A stretch of 64,000 nucleotides of DNA from JAFMJV01 sp963814315 (GTDB taxonomy: Bacteria > Chloroflexota > Limnocylindria > Limnocylindrales > CSP1-4): NCBI GenBank assembly GCA_963814315.1, contig CAWFCG010000001.1, forward strand, positions 744,001 through 808,000, written 5' to 3'. A program made the translations under genes and the position numbers. The notes beneath the pieces were generated by a model. The model saw only the letters and a program-made list of their open reading frames with translations, was not told the DNA's origin and did no database searches. This document shows, in pieces, positions 26,246-34,649 of the stretch (its first letter is position 1; every line of letters starts with the position of its first letter).

Positions 26246-28516
26246 ATGCGGCGGGGCGTGCGGCTTCACGACATGATCGACTTCCCCCACAGCGACCACG
26301 ACACGTTCGGTCCATCCGTGCTCGTCGAGCACGTTCACCGTTCGGCGCGCGGGGGTCCTGGAGTCTCCGCCGCACTCGACCGCGTCCGGATGGCGCCGAC
26401 GATCCTCGCGGCGATGCAGAGCCTGCCTGATGCCCTTCGATCGGTGGATCGGATGGTGCGTGCTGGCGCTACAGCCGAGTCTCTCCTGACACCACTGCTC
26501 CATGCCATCGACGATGAGCTCGACACGGTGGCGGCACTGGCTGCGGTGCACATGCTCGGGCGCGTGCCCGGTCCGGGTGCCGATATCGAGCTGGCTGCGC
26601 TCGTCCTCGACGGTGTTCCCGGCTTTGAGGCCCACGCCGCCTGGGCGACCACGGGCCGCCCGTTCGCTCCGGAGCTGCTGGGTCCGCTGTCGCGGGCGGT
26701 CGCCGGCGGCGGCATGCCCGGCTTCCACGCCCAGGCCACCCTCGCACGATGGGCTGCGCAAGCTCCTCAGCTGGTGCTGGCCGCCCTCGAGTCCGCCCTG
26801 ACCCAGGCCACTGGCCCTGATGCTCGCCGCTATCTCACCGAGACGATCGGGCTGCTGCCGAGCCGCCGCGCCGGTCTGGTGCTGGAAAACATCGCCGCCG
26901 ACCCGCGTGAAGAGACATCGGTCCGTGCCGCCGCCGTCGTTGGGTTCACCGAGCGCATCTCCGAACCGATCCCGCACGGCGTCGCGCGGCTGACTCATTC
27001 GCACGACGAGCTTGGCCAAGTCGCCCGAAGCCTACGAACGCAGCGATTGCTTCGGCAGCGTGGTGCTTGGCGCCGGCACGGAGCAGACGAGGGTCTCCGC
27101 ATCTCTCAGATCCACCTCGCTGCCGTGCTCGATCCGTTAGCCTCACGGGCCGGGATGGGCGATGCCGGCGGCGTGGCCACGCTCCTGGCGCAGCTGAGCG
27201 GCAGCCTGGTGCAGCAGCGGCACATCAGCGAGGTCGTCTCGGTCGGTCGTGGCGTGCCCGGCGAGCTGGTGCAATCGAGTCGCGCGCGGGATGGCTGCCG
27301 CCACGAAGGCGTTCCTTTGGCCAGCGACGAAGGGGCCACGTTCAGTGGCAGGTGGCCGTCGCTGGTGGCCGCCGTCCGGGGCGTTCGCTCCGCCTTCCTC
27401 GCCGGCTTCGTCCCCGACGTCGTGCACCTGCGCATGGCCGATCCCGGCAGCCTGGCCGGCGCCATGGTGGCGCAGCAGCTCGGCATCCCCTTCGTGTTCA
27501 CGCTGGCCCCTGACCCACACGGGCCGATAGCAACGGGCGAAGCGAGTAGCTCGCTCGACCGAGCTTCGTTCGCAGCGCAAGACGCGCGTGAGGCACTCTG
27601 GTTCCGCGCCGATCTCGTCGGGCGCCTCGCGCGACGTGCACAGGAGCTGGTGCTGTTCCCACGCCCGGACCTCAAGGAGCGGCTCCGTCAGCTGACCGGC
27701 GTGGACCTCAGCAACGACACGCCTCGCCACACCGTCGTGGCCGAGGGCATCGATCTCTTGCGCTCCGACAGCGCTGCACGCACCGTCGCTGACAGCACAG
27801 CCATGCCGCCGGTCGTGGGCGACTTGCAGCGTGCCATCAGCCAGCTGCCGGTCGCTCGACACGGCCTGCCCCTCGTCATCAGCGTCGGTCGGATGCACCA
27901 GGTCAAGGGCATGGCTCGCCTGGTGAAGGCATTTGCGACCGACGTGGCGCTAGGGGACCGGGCCAACCTCGTCATCATCGGTGGTGACCTTGGACAGCCG
28001 ACGGCTTCCGAGGCAGCCGAGCTATCACGCATCGGCGCACTCTTCGATGCCTACCCCAGCCTGGCTGATCGCGTCATCCTCATGGGCCACCGACCCAACG
28101 ACGAGGTCAGCCACTTGCTGGCCGTGGCACAAGCCGGGTGGGGCTCGCTCATCGGTGCGCGCGGCGCCTACGCCTGCGGCAGTGCCAAGGAGGAGTTCGG
28201 CCTCGCCATCATCGAGGCCATGGCAGCCGGACTGCCGGTGGTGGCACCCCGGAACGGCGGTCCGTCGACCTACGTGGCTGATGGCAGCACCGGCTGGCTT
28301 GTCGATACCACCGATGTCGCTGCTCTCGCCGGGGCGATCCGTGCTTCGCTGCGACTTGCCGAAGACCCAGACGCGGCTCGGCGAACCAGAGCCGTGGTCG
28401 AGAAGCGGTTCACGCTTGATCGCATGGCGGGTACGTTGGCGGCGGTCTACCGCAGCACAGCCGCTCTCTGCACGCGCTCGCTCCCCGGGGATGCCCGCGT
28501 GGGGCGTGCCGCGTGA
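26246..28516 (+). CDS. GT4 glycosyltransferase with helical-repeat N-terminus
   Basis: 756 residues. The first ~250 residues are alpha-helical with HEAT-like repeats (for example DELDTVAALAAVHMLG, then PGFEAHAAWATTGRPF). From about residue 285 a GT-B glycosyltransferase begins: a GDAGGVATLLAQLSGSL acceptor loop, VVISVGRMHQ-type donor domain entry (LVISVGRMHQVKGMARLVKA) and the GT4 donor motif EEFGLAIIEAMAAGLPVV. Sugar and acceptor are unknown. GGAGG at 26225-26229 is 16 bases from ATG 26246, so GTG 26258 is an alternative. It follows the SRPBCC-SDR gene by 20 bases and overlaps the next glycosyltransferase, suggesting one operon. Confidence 0.8.
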   Translation: MRRGVRLHDMIDFPHSDHDTFGPSVLVEHVHRSARGGPGVSAALDRVRMAPTILAAMQSLPDALRSVDRMVRAGATAESLLTPLLHAIDDELDTVAALAAVHMLGRVPGPGADIELAALVLDGVPGFEAHAAWATTGRPFAPELLGPLSRAVAGGGMPGFHAQATLARWAAQAPQLVLAALESALTQATGPDARRYLTETIGLLPSRRAGLVLENIAADPREETSVRAAAVVGFTERISEPIPHGVARLTHSHDELGQVARSLRTQRLLRQRGAWRRHGADEGLRISQIHLAAVLDPLASRAGMGDAGGVATLLAQLSGSLVQQRHISEVVSVGRGVPGELVQSSRARDGCRHEGVPLASDEGATFSGRWPSLVAAVRGVRSAFLAGFVPDVVHLRMADPGSLAGAMVAQQLGIPFVFTLAPDPHGPIATGEASSSLDRASFAAQDAREALWFRADLVGRLARRAQELVLFPRPDLKERLRQLTGVDLSNDTPRHTVVAEGIDLLRSDSAARTVADSTAMPPVVGDLQRAISQLPVARHGLPLVISVGRMHQVKGMARLVKAFATDVALGDRANLVIIGGDLGQPTASEAAELSRIGALFDAYPSLADRVILMGHRPNDEVSHLLAVAQAGWGSLIGARGAYACGSAKEEFGLAIIEAMAAGLPVVAPRNGGPSTYVADGSTGWLVDTTDVAALAGAIRASLRLAEDPDAARRTRAVVEKRFTLDRMAGTLAAVYRSTAALCTRSLPGDARVGRAA

Positions 28517-29871
28517 CCCTGCTGATCATCACTCCCGACTTCGCCTCGCACGCGGTGCCGATGCTCACCATCGGCCGCGCTTGGCAACGACGTGGCCAAC
28601 GCGTCGTCGTCGCCACTGGGCCGACCATGGCGCCGCTGGTACGCCATGCCGGCATGGAGCACACCGAGCTGATCATGTCGCGTGGCTCCAACGCCGGCGT
28701 CATCCGAACGGAACAGGCACGGGACCTCGAAGCACGCTCGCTGGAAGCGTTCTTCCGCGCCACACGAGCCGGCATGATCCCGACGCTGCGCTACCAGGCA
28801 GAACAACGATCGACCGATCTGTTGTGGCGACCCACGCAGGTCGCCCATCGCACCCTGCGCATCCTCGACACTCACGCTCCCGACACCATCCTCGTGGATC
28901 ACCTCGCGTTCGCCGCCACCATCGGCCTGCGCGCCGCTGGCGCAGCCTACGGCGATGTGGTGCTGGGGCACCCCACGGCACTCCCGGTGGGCGATGAGCT
29001 CTACGGCGTGCCCTCTGCCTGGCCACCGGCGCTCCATCCCGACGTCATCGAGATGGAGTCGCTCCGACACACCGCCCGCAGCGTGACGGGTGCATTCACG
29101 GATGCGTACAACGAGACGCTTCGGACAGTCGCCGCTGGTGCGCCACTGGTGAATGACGCATTCCGTGCCCATGGTGAAGTGTTGCTCTACAACTATCCAG
29201 CCGCGCTCCACGGACCGATCCGCACCGCACGGCTGCCAAGGCATGTCTTCCTTGGCAGCGCCGTGCGTAGTGAGGCGATCGACACGGACACGCAGGAGTG
29301 GTTGTCTCAGCGCGACGGGCGCCCCCTGGTGGTGGTTTCGCTGGGAACGTTCCTCTCGGCTCGCATCGACGTGCTGGCACGCATCGCCGCCGCCCTGCGG
29401 GAGCTCGACGTTCGTGTCGCGATCGCCATCGGTGCGAACCAGCCGAGAGATCTGGGACCGGTGCCGACCGACTGGCTGGTACGCACGAGCCTCCCCCAGG
29501 TCGCGCTGCTCGAGCAAGCCGACCTGCTGGTCACACATGGCGGCAACAACAGCATCACCGAATCGCTCCAGTGCGGAGTGCCGATGTTGGTACTGCCCTT
29601 CTCGACCGACCAGTTCGACGGCGCTGCAGCGATCGAGCGTGGTCTGGCCGGTGTTGCGTTGGACCCCAACCGCTCGTCACGCCGCCTGATCGCGGGAGCT
29701 GCCCGCGGCCTGCTGCTGTGGCCACCGCCCGCTCCCGAGGGGATCGGTGAGCTGCTGCGTACACGGCCCGGACCGGAACTCGCGTACGGTGCCATGTCCG
29801 GCATCACAGCTGCCGCATCGTCGCAGATCCAGCCTGTTCTGCCGACCGCAGTCACCTCCCCCCTCGCGTAG
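28513..29871 (+). CDS. GT1 (UDP-glycosyltransferase-like) glycosyltransferase
   Basis: 452 residues from GTG 28513, overlapping the previous stop (GTGA). The N-terminal acceptor half starts LLIITPDFASHAVPMLTIGR. The C-terminal donor half has VVVSLGTFLSAR and the UGT signature DLLVTHGGNNSITESLQCGV with PMLVLPFSTDQFD. The family glycosylates lipids, carotenoids or macrolides. In this operon a membrane lipid or carotenoid acceptor is a reasonable guess. Cytoplasmic, possibly membrane-associated. Confidence 0.85.
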   Translation: MTLLIITPDFASHAVPMLTIGRAWQRRGQRVVVATGPTMAPLVRHAGMEHTELIMSRGSNAGVIRTEQARDLEARSLEAFFRATRAGMIPTLRYQAEQRSTDLLWRPTQVAHRTLRILDTHAPDTILVDHLAFAATIGLRAAGAAYGDVVLGHPTALPVGDELYGVPSAWPPALHPDVIEMESLRHTARSVTGAFTDAYNETLRTVAAGAPLVNDAFRAHGEVLLYNYPAALHGPIRTARLPRHVFLGSAVRSEAIDTDTQEWLSQRDGRPLVVVSLGTFLSARIDVLARIAAALRELDVRVAIAIGANQPRDLGPVPTDWLVRTSLPQVALLEQADLLVTHGGNNSITESLQCGVPMLVLPFSTDQFDGAAAIERGLAGVALDPNRSSRRLIAGAARGLLLWPPPAPEGIGELLRTRPGPELAYGAMSGITAAASSQIQPVLPTAVTSPLA

Positions 29872-29923
29872 CCTGACCGCCGCGCCGCTCCCGATCCTGG
29901 CCTGGATCTGGGGAGACCGAATC

Positions 29924-29955
29924 AGTCGAGCCGGTCCCGAAGGACCGGCTCGACT
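29924..29955. terminator. Bidirectional hairpin between convergent genes
   Basis: A perfect 14-bp stem (AGTCGAGCCGGTCC and its complement) with a CGAA tetraloop lies between the glycosyltransferase stop (29871) and the fasciclin stop (29976). There is no T-run, as is usual for hairpin terminators in high-GC genomes. Confidence 0.7.
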
Positions 29956-29975
29956 TGGCAGGGGGTGAAGACGGA

Positions 29976-30494
29976 CTATGGCAGCAGGACGTCGTTCACC
30001 ACATGGATGAAGCCATTGCTGGCGCGGACGTTCGGCAGGATGATGCGAGCGCCATCGATCTCGATGCGCCACCACTTGCCGGTGATGGCAGCCTTCTCGC
30101 CGTTCAACATGGTTACCGAGCTGCCGATGGCCTTGCGAGCGTCACGGTAAGAGACGTTGCCGTCGATGACGTGGTAGGTCAGGATGTTCAGCAGCGCCGC
30201 AGAGTCCTTTTCGAAGGTTGAGCACACGTTGTGGGCGTTGAGACCGAGTTCGCGGAAGGCGCGATCGTTGGGGGCGAACAGGGTGGTGCTGGGCTGCGAC
30301 AGCACGTCCACGACGGCGGAGCCGAAGTAGTCGCAGGTCGCTGCGGCCAGGAGTGTGTCGAAGGCGCCGGTGTATTTGTTGACCTGTACGGCCCGCTCGA
30401 CGATGTTGTTGCCAGATTTGCCGCTGGCGACAGGCGCGAAGGCCGTGAGCGCCAGCGAAGCCAGCAATACGCCGGCGATGAACTTCTTGATCAT
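29976..30494 (-). CDS. Secreted fasciclin-domain protein
   Basis: 172 residues from ATG 30494, with GGGAGG upstream. The signal peptide is residues 1-25 (basic MIKK, then FIAGVLLASLALTAFAPVAS). One FAS1 adhesion domain follows: FDTLLAAATCDYFG, TTLFAPNDRAFREL (H1 box), ILTYHVIDGNV and a final NGFIHVVNDVLLP (H2 box). FAS1 domains mediate cell-surface adhesion or bind hydrophobic small molecules, including carotenoids in some proteins. It is a paralog of the next upstream gene and may be cotranscribed with it. Confidence 0.9.
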   Translation of the reverse strand: MIKKFIAGVLLASLALTAFAPVASGKSGNNIVERAVQVNKYTGAFDTLLAAATCDYFGSAVVDVLSQPSTTLFAPNDRAFRELGLNAHNVCSTFEKDSAALLNILTYHVIDGNVSYRDARKAIGSSVTMLNGEKAAITGKWWRIEIDGARIILPNVRASNGFIHVVNDVLLP

Positions 30495-30575
30495 GCTTGA
30501 GCCTCCCATTGGTATGCGGCCATCCGGTTCGGTGGCTGGCTGCGGATGAAGAAGTTTCGATTCGGGCCAGGCGCC

Positions 30576-31151
30576 TTATGCGGCCGGCGGAAGGCCCACC
30601 TCGTCAACGACGTGGATGATGGCGTTCTTGGAGCGGATGTTCTTGACCTTCACCTCGCCGCCGTCCCAGGTCACGACCTCGCCGGAGCCAACGATGGCAG
30701 CCGGGGCGCCATTGAACATGGTGATCTCGCCACCACGGGCGGCCTTGGCCTGCTTGTACCAGATCTTGGCATCGCCGAAGACGTGGTAGGCCAGGATGTC
30801 GTAGAGCGCTTTCTCGTCGACCGTGCAGACGTTGTCCGAGGTGAGGCCGCCCGGGATATCAAGCGCGCTACCGAGCTTGCGGAAGGCGTAGTTGGTGGGG
30901 GCGAAGATGGTGATGGGGTCAGCGGTGGCGAGCAGGTTCACGACCGCTCCATCGAAGTAGTCACAGGTGACTGCGGTGATGAGGGTCGCCAACCGGTCGT
31001 TGTTGTTGGCACTGTAGCCGACGACACGCTCGACAGCATTCTTGCCCGACTTGACTTGGCCCTTGGATTCTGGCGCCGCACTGACGGCCGGGACGATCGC
31101 CGTGGCGGCGACGCTGGCCAGCAACACGCCAGCGATAAGCTTCTTGAACAC
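30576..31151 (-). CDS. Secreted fasciclin-domain protein (paralog)
   Basis: 191 residues from GTG 31151, with AAGGAG upstream. The signal peptide is MFKKLIAGVLLASVAATAIV, followed by a FAS1 domain: RLATLITAVTCDYFDGAVV, TIFAPTNYAFRKLG, ILAYHVFGDAK and NAIIHVVDEVGLPP. Two cysteines near residues 63 and 108 are shared with the neighbouring paralog and could form a disulphide. It lies between the DUF4397 gene and the other fasciclin gene on the same strand. Confidence 0.9.
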   Translation of the reverse strand: MFKKLIAGVLLASVAATAIVPAVSAAPESKGQVKSGKNAVERVVGYSANNNDRLATLITAVTCDYFDGAVVNLLATADPITIFAPTNYAFRKLGSALDIPGGLTSDNVCTVDEKALYDILAYHVFGDAKIWYKQAKAARGGEITMFNGAPAAIVGSGEVVTWDGGEVKVKNIRSKNAIIHVVDEVGLPPAA

Positions 31152-31256
31152 TGTAGGTATCTCCTTGGTTTGGATGCTGTTCGCGGTGATTTGGGGTGGA
31201 CTCCCTGCGAGGCCCGGCCGGGGGAGCCAGGCCTCACAGGGGTGTCCAGGGTCGTG

Positions 31257-32552
31257 CTAGTTGACAGATGCCTCTTCGACGAGGATCACGTTGAAGGTGT
31301 CGGGGAACTGGCCGATGGCGATGGCGCTGTAGGCCTTGCCGTCCTCGAGCGTGAGCGGCGGGATATCGAAGGCGGTGTCCTTCGTGCCAGCGGGACGGAC
31401 CTCGAGGTCGACCTCACCGGCCGGCACGTCAAGGTAGCCCTTGGCCTTGCCGAAATTCAGGTTCTTGACGATGGCTCCCTTCTTGCCAGAGCCATCGGGC
31501 GCGATGTCGACCTTGGGCGCGTTGGCGCTCAGATGGACGACGCGGATCTTGGCACCCTCAGCCGAAGGCTGGACGGCCTTGTCCTTTAGGACGACCGGAG
31601 TGATGTCGGCGAGATCGTTGGTAGCCGCGACCGTGGTCAGTGTGCCGCCATCGAAGGTGAGCTCAGCATCGATGACCACAGGCCCATCCGCGAGGGAAGC
31701 ACCGGTCGGAACGACCTGGATCTGGTACGTGCCGGCCGGCACGTACAGGTAGTCAGAGAGCGTGCCGAAGGGCACGTCGGTCAGGATGGCGCCACCATTG
31801 GCGTACACATCCACGTTGGGAGCGTCGGCGCTGAAGTGACCGACGCGAACGCCGGCGAGCGCGGCGTCGACGGCGGGGACGACAGTGAACGTGCCGTCGC
31901 CCAGGCTACCGACCGCGTAGACCGTATAGCTGACGCCATCGGCGATGGTGATCTCAGGGATGTCGAAGGCGACATCGGTCGAACCGGCAGGCCGGATCTC
32001 CAGGTCGTAGGCACCACCCGGTAGGGCGATATAGCCCGTGTTGTTGGGGTACTCGAGGCCCTCGATGATGGCGTCACCGCCGTCAGGGGCGATGTCGACC
32101 GCGGGTGCGTCGGCGCTGAGGTGCGCGACTCGGACCTGGGCGGTATCAGAGCTGGGAGCGGGATCGTCCAGGATGACCTGCGGGACGATGCCCGAGGCAA
32201 GGCTGCCGGTGGCCGCTACGGTGGTCATGGTGCCGGCATCGAAGGTCAGTGCGGCATCGATGACGATGGGGCCTTCCTCCAGGCTGACGCCGTTGGGGAC
32301 GACCTGGATCTGGTACTCACCACCTGGCACTTGCAGATAGTCAGTGATCTGGCTGAAGGCCAGACCCTCGCCGATGAGCCCACCGTCAGCGTAGATGTCG
32401 ACGGCGGGGGCGTCACCGGCTCCGTGCAGCACACGGACCATCGCGTTCTCGTCCTGGGCGGCCGTGGCGAGGGGGATGGCGGTCATGGCGGCCAGGGCGG
32501 CGGCGGTACCGAGCATCCCGACCTTGCGGCCAAGGGATAGCTGCTTGCGCAT
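31257..32552 (-). CDS. Secreted protein with four DUF4397 domains
   Basis: 431 residues from ATG 32552, with AAAGGAA ten bases upstream. A signal peptide (VGMLGTAAALAAMTAIPLATA) is followed by four DUF4397 repeats of about 95-100 residues. They begin AMVRVLHGAGDAPAVDIYAD, AQVRVAHLSADAPAVDIAPD, AGVRVGHFSADAPNVDVYAN and AKIRVVHLSANAPKVDIAPD. DUF4397 domains are beta-rich and occur in exported surface proteins; no biochemical role is established. Repeats 1 and 3, and 2 and 4, resemble each other most, which suggests duplication of a two-domain unit as found in the neighbour. Confidence 0.9.
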   Translation of the reverse strand: MRKQLSLGRKVGMLGTAAALAAMTAIPLATAAQDENAMVRVLHGAGDAPAVDIYADGGLIGEGLAFSQITDYLQVPGGEYQIQVVPNGVSLEEGPIVIDAALTFDAGTMTTVAATGSLASGIVPQVILDDPAPSSDTAQVRVAHLSADAPAVDIAPDGGDAIIEGLEYPNNTGYIALPGGAYDLEIRPAGSTDVAFDIPEITIADGVSYTVYAVGSLGDGTFTVVPAVDAALAGVRVGHFSADAPNVDVYANGGAILTDVPFGTLSDYLYVPAGTYQIQVVPTGASLADGPVVIDAELTFDGGTLTTVAATNDLADITPVVLKDKAVQPSAEGAKIRVVHLSANAPKVDIAPDGSGKKGAIVKNLNFGKAKGYLDVPAGEVDLEVRPAGTKDTAFDIPPLTLEDGKAYSAIAIGQFPDTFNVILVEEASVN

Positions 32553-32658
32553 CAGGGTTTGTTCCTTTCGAACGGATCGTTGATCAGCCAATACGAAGAG
32601 CGGGCTGGTGGTGCGGATCGAACCGCATCACCAGCCCGGTGGTGTCGTCGAGCCGCGG

Positions 32659-33405
32659 CTACGCGGCGGGGGACTCAGCGGCCATGTCGTCAGCCGCGGG
32701 GGACTCAGCGGCCATGTCGTCAGCCATCAGGCTGGCGTCGACGGCCGGGAGGACCGTGAAGCTGCCGTCGGCCAGTGAGCCGATGGCGAAGACGGTGAAG
32801 CTGTTGCCGCCGTCAAGCATCAGGGGATCGATATCGAAGGCCACATCGGTCGTGCCGGTGGGGCGGATCTCGAGATCGTACTCACCTTCGGGGAGGTCAA
32901 GGTAGCCAGCCGCACCGGGGTAGGCGAGGTTCTCGACCACCACGTCGCCGCCGTCAAGGGCCACGTCAACGGCCGGGGCATCGGCGCTGAAGTGGACCAC
33001 GCGAACCTGGGCGATGCCGTCCTGCGGCATGGGATCGTCGGCCAGCACCTGCGCCTCGATGTTCTCAAGACTGTTGGTGGCAGCGACGGTCGTCATGGTG
33101 CCAGCAGCGAAGTCGAGGTCAACGGGACCGATGACAGCGCCATCGGCCGGATCAGCACCAGCTGCTACCACTTCGATGGTGTAGGTGCCACCGGGCACCT
33201 CAAGGTAGTCGGACAGCGTGCCGAAGGGCACATCGCTGAGGATGGCGCCACCGTTGGCGTAGACATCCACTGCGGGGGCATCTGGGCTGAAGTGCCCGAC
33301 GCGGACCTTGGCGTTCTCATCCTGCGCGAACGCGCCGAGGGGGAGCGCCATGACCGCGGCCAGGGCGGCAGTGGCGGCGATTGCCTGGATCTGATTCTTT
33401 CGCAT
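32659..33405 (-). CDS. Secreted protein with two DUF4397 domains
   Basis: 248 residues from ATG 33405, with AAAGGA upstream. It has a signal peptide (IQAIAATAALAAVMALPLGA) and two DUF4397 domains starting VRVGHFSPDAPAVDVYANGG and VRVVHFSADAPAVDVALDGG. The short acidic C-terminal tail holds ADDMAAESPA twice, encoded by a tandem DNA repeat at 32662-32720. It is the promoter-proximal member of the fasciclin/DUF4397 group, which reads away from the carH-like gene. Its mRNA has a leader of about 190 bases. Confidence 0.9.
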   Translation of the reverse strand: MRKNQIQAIAATAALAAVMALPLGAFAQDENAKVRVGHFSPDAPAVDVYANGGAILSDVPFGTLSDYLEVPGGTYTIEVVAAGADPADGAVIGPVDLDFAAGTMTTVAATNSLENIEAQVLADDPMPQDGIAQVRVVHFSADAPAVDVALDGGDVVVENLAYPGAAGYLDLPEGEYDLEIRPTGTTDVAFDIDPLMLDGGNSFTVFAIGSLADGSFTVLPAVDASLMADDMAAESPAADDMAAESPAA

Positions 33406-33599
33406 TTCTGGGTTAGTCCTTTCGACTGGGCGATCAGTAGAGGAAGGCGAGAGTTCGTTCTCGTGGTCTTCACTGGGATGGAGCGGTCTACGCCCCGGTC
33501 CGTGGCCCCCATCAGGGGCGCCACCGTTGCGTCATCTCCTTGGTCCTCCTTGTTCATCTCCTCCGGTGTGTTAAGGGTTTGTACTAACTGATGTGGCGT

Positions 33600-33660
33600 A
33601 CGATAGCCAACTGTCTAAGGCTTGTCAAGTGTTTGTGTCACGAAATCGACATGCTATAGT
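33600..33660. promoter_or_regulatory. Divergent promoters between surface genes and carH
   Basis: On the minus strand TTGACA (33628-33623), 17 bases and TATCGT (33605-33600) form a near-consensus promoter for the DUF4397/fasciclin genes. On the plus strand TTGTGT (33633-33638), 16 bases and TATAGT (33655-33660) serve carH. The minus-strand text GACACA-AACAC-TTGACA at 33639-33623 keeps the 11-bp spacing and the AACAC linker of the CarH boxes but only part of the TnTACA consensus, so it may be a weak operator. Confidence 0.6.
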
Positions 33661-33669
33661 CGACAAAGC

Positions 33670-34587
33670 ATGTACAGCATCAAACAAGCCTCGATCCGCT
33701 CCGGCGTGAGCATTCCCCTCATCCGCGCCTGGGAGCGCCGCTACGGCGTGGTCAGCCCCCAGCGCACCGCGTCGGGCTACCGTCTCTACGACGACGCCGC
33801 CATCGCGACGCTCGTGCGCGTCCGTGAGATGACACAAATCGGCTGGACAGCCAGTGAGGCGAGTCGGGCCGTCCTGGCCGGCGAAGTCCCCATCGAGCCG
33901 ATGGCACCCCAACGGGTGGCTTCCCCAACCTACGAGTCCACCCATTCGCGCCGGAAGGTGTTGATCGATCGGTTCAACGAAGCTGCCGTCGCCATGGACG
34001 TCGCCGCCATCGGCGCTGCCTTGGATGAGATGTTCGCCCAGGGATCGTTCGAGTCCATCGTGGACGATCTGCTGATGCCCGCCCTGGTCGAGATCGGTCG
34101 CGCCTGGCAAGACGGGCGGCTTGACGTTGCCGCCGAGCACACCGCCAGCGCGGCCGTCCATCGGCGGCTATCGGCGCTGTATGAGGCGGCAGCCACCGTG
34201 GCAGACCCACTCCTCGTCGTCGGGCTCCCGCCCGGGTCGCGTCACGAATTGGGCTCGTTGGCCTTCGCGGTCGCTGTGCGCCGGCTCGGCGTCGGCGTGC
34301 TCTATCTTGGCGCGGACGTCCCCGTCACCAGTTGGGTCCACGTCATCGCGCAGAACCGGGCACGCATGGCCGTCTTGGCCGTGGTACAGGAGCCCGACCG
34401 CATCGCTGCCCTCGAAGTGGCGGCCGCGTTGCGCGATGCCGGTCTCAAGCCCACCCTCGCCGTCGGCGGCGGCAGCGCACGTTGGGATGGAGCAGAGGGA
34501 GCCGGTATGGTGGTACTTCCCGATCGCATCAATGAGGCTGCCGCCGTGGCGGCGCGGTTGGCGCGGGAGGCCAGGCCGACAAGCTAG
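33670..34587 (+). CDS. carH: CarH/LitR-type B12-dependent MerR photoreceptor repressor
   Basis: 305 residues. An N-terminal MerR winged helix (IKQASIRSGVSIPLIRAWER, then RYGVVSPQRTASGYRLYDD) is followed by a four-helix B12-capping domain with W146-x9-E156-H157. A Rossmann-like cobalamin domain carries H192 in GSRHELGSLAF. The W/E/H/H spacing (11 and 35) equals that of Thermus CarH (W131, H142, H177). In that protein dark adenosylcobalamin drives tetramerisation on 11-bp repeats and light releases it. The residue after W146 is Gln, where Thermus has the His that ligates cobalt after illumination. Its targets are probably the operators at 18.45 and 24.78 kb. ATG 33670 follows TATAGT by nine bases (leaderless). 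Confidence 0.9.
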   Translation: MYSIKQASIRSGVSIPLIRAWERRYGVVSPQRTASGYRLYDDAAIATLVRVREMTQIGWTASEASRAVLAGEVPIEPMAPQRVASPTYESTHSRRKVLIDRFNEAAVAMDVAAIGAALDEMFAQGSFESIVDDLLMPALVEIGRAWQDGRLDVAAEHTASAAVHRRLSALYEAAATVADPLLVVGLPPGSRHELGSLAFAVAVRRLGVGVLYLGADVPVTSWVHVIAQNRARMAVLAVVQEPDRIAALEVAAALRDAGLKPTLAVGGGSARWDGAEGAGMVVLPDRINEAAAVAARLAREARPTS

Positions 34588-34649
34588 TCGGGACCGACTA
34601 ACGAGACGAGGGAGCGTCACATGAGTTCCAGCCCACGACGCATCGGAAC

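Noticed and set aside
30546..31589. 346-codon plus-strand frame
   Set aside because: Antisense to the second fasciclin gene and the DUF4397 gene; no coding features of its own.
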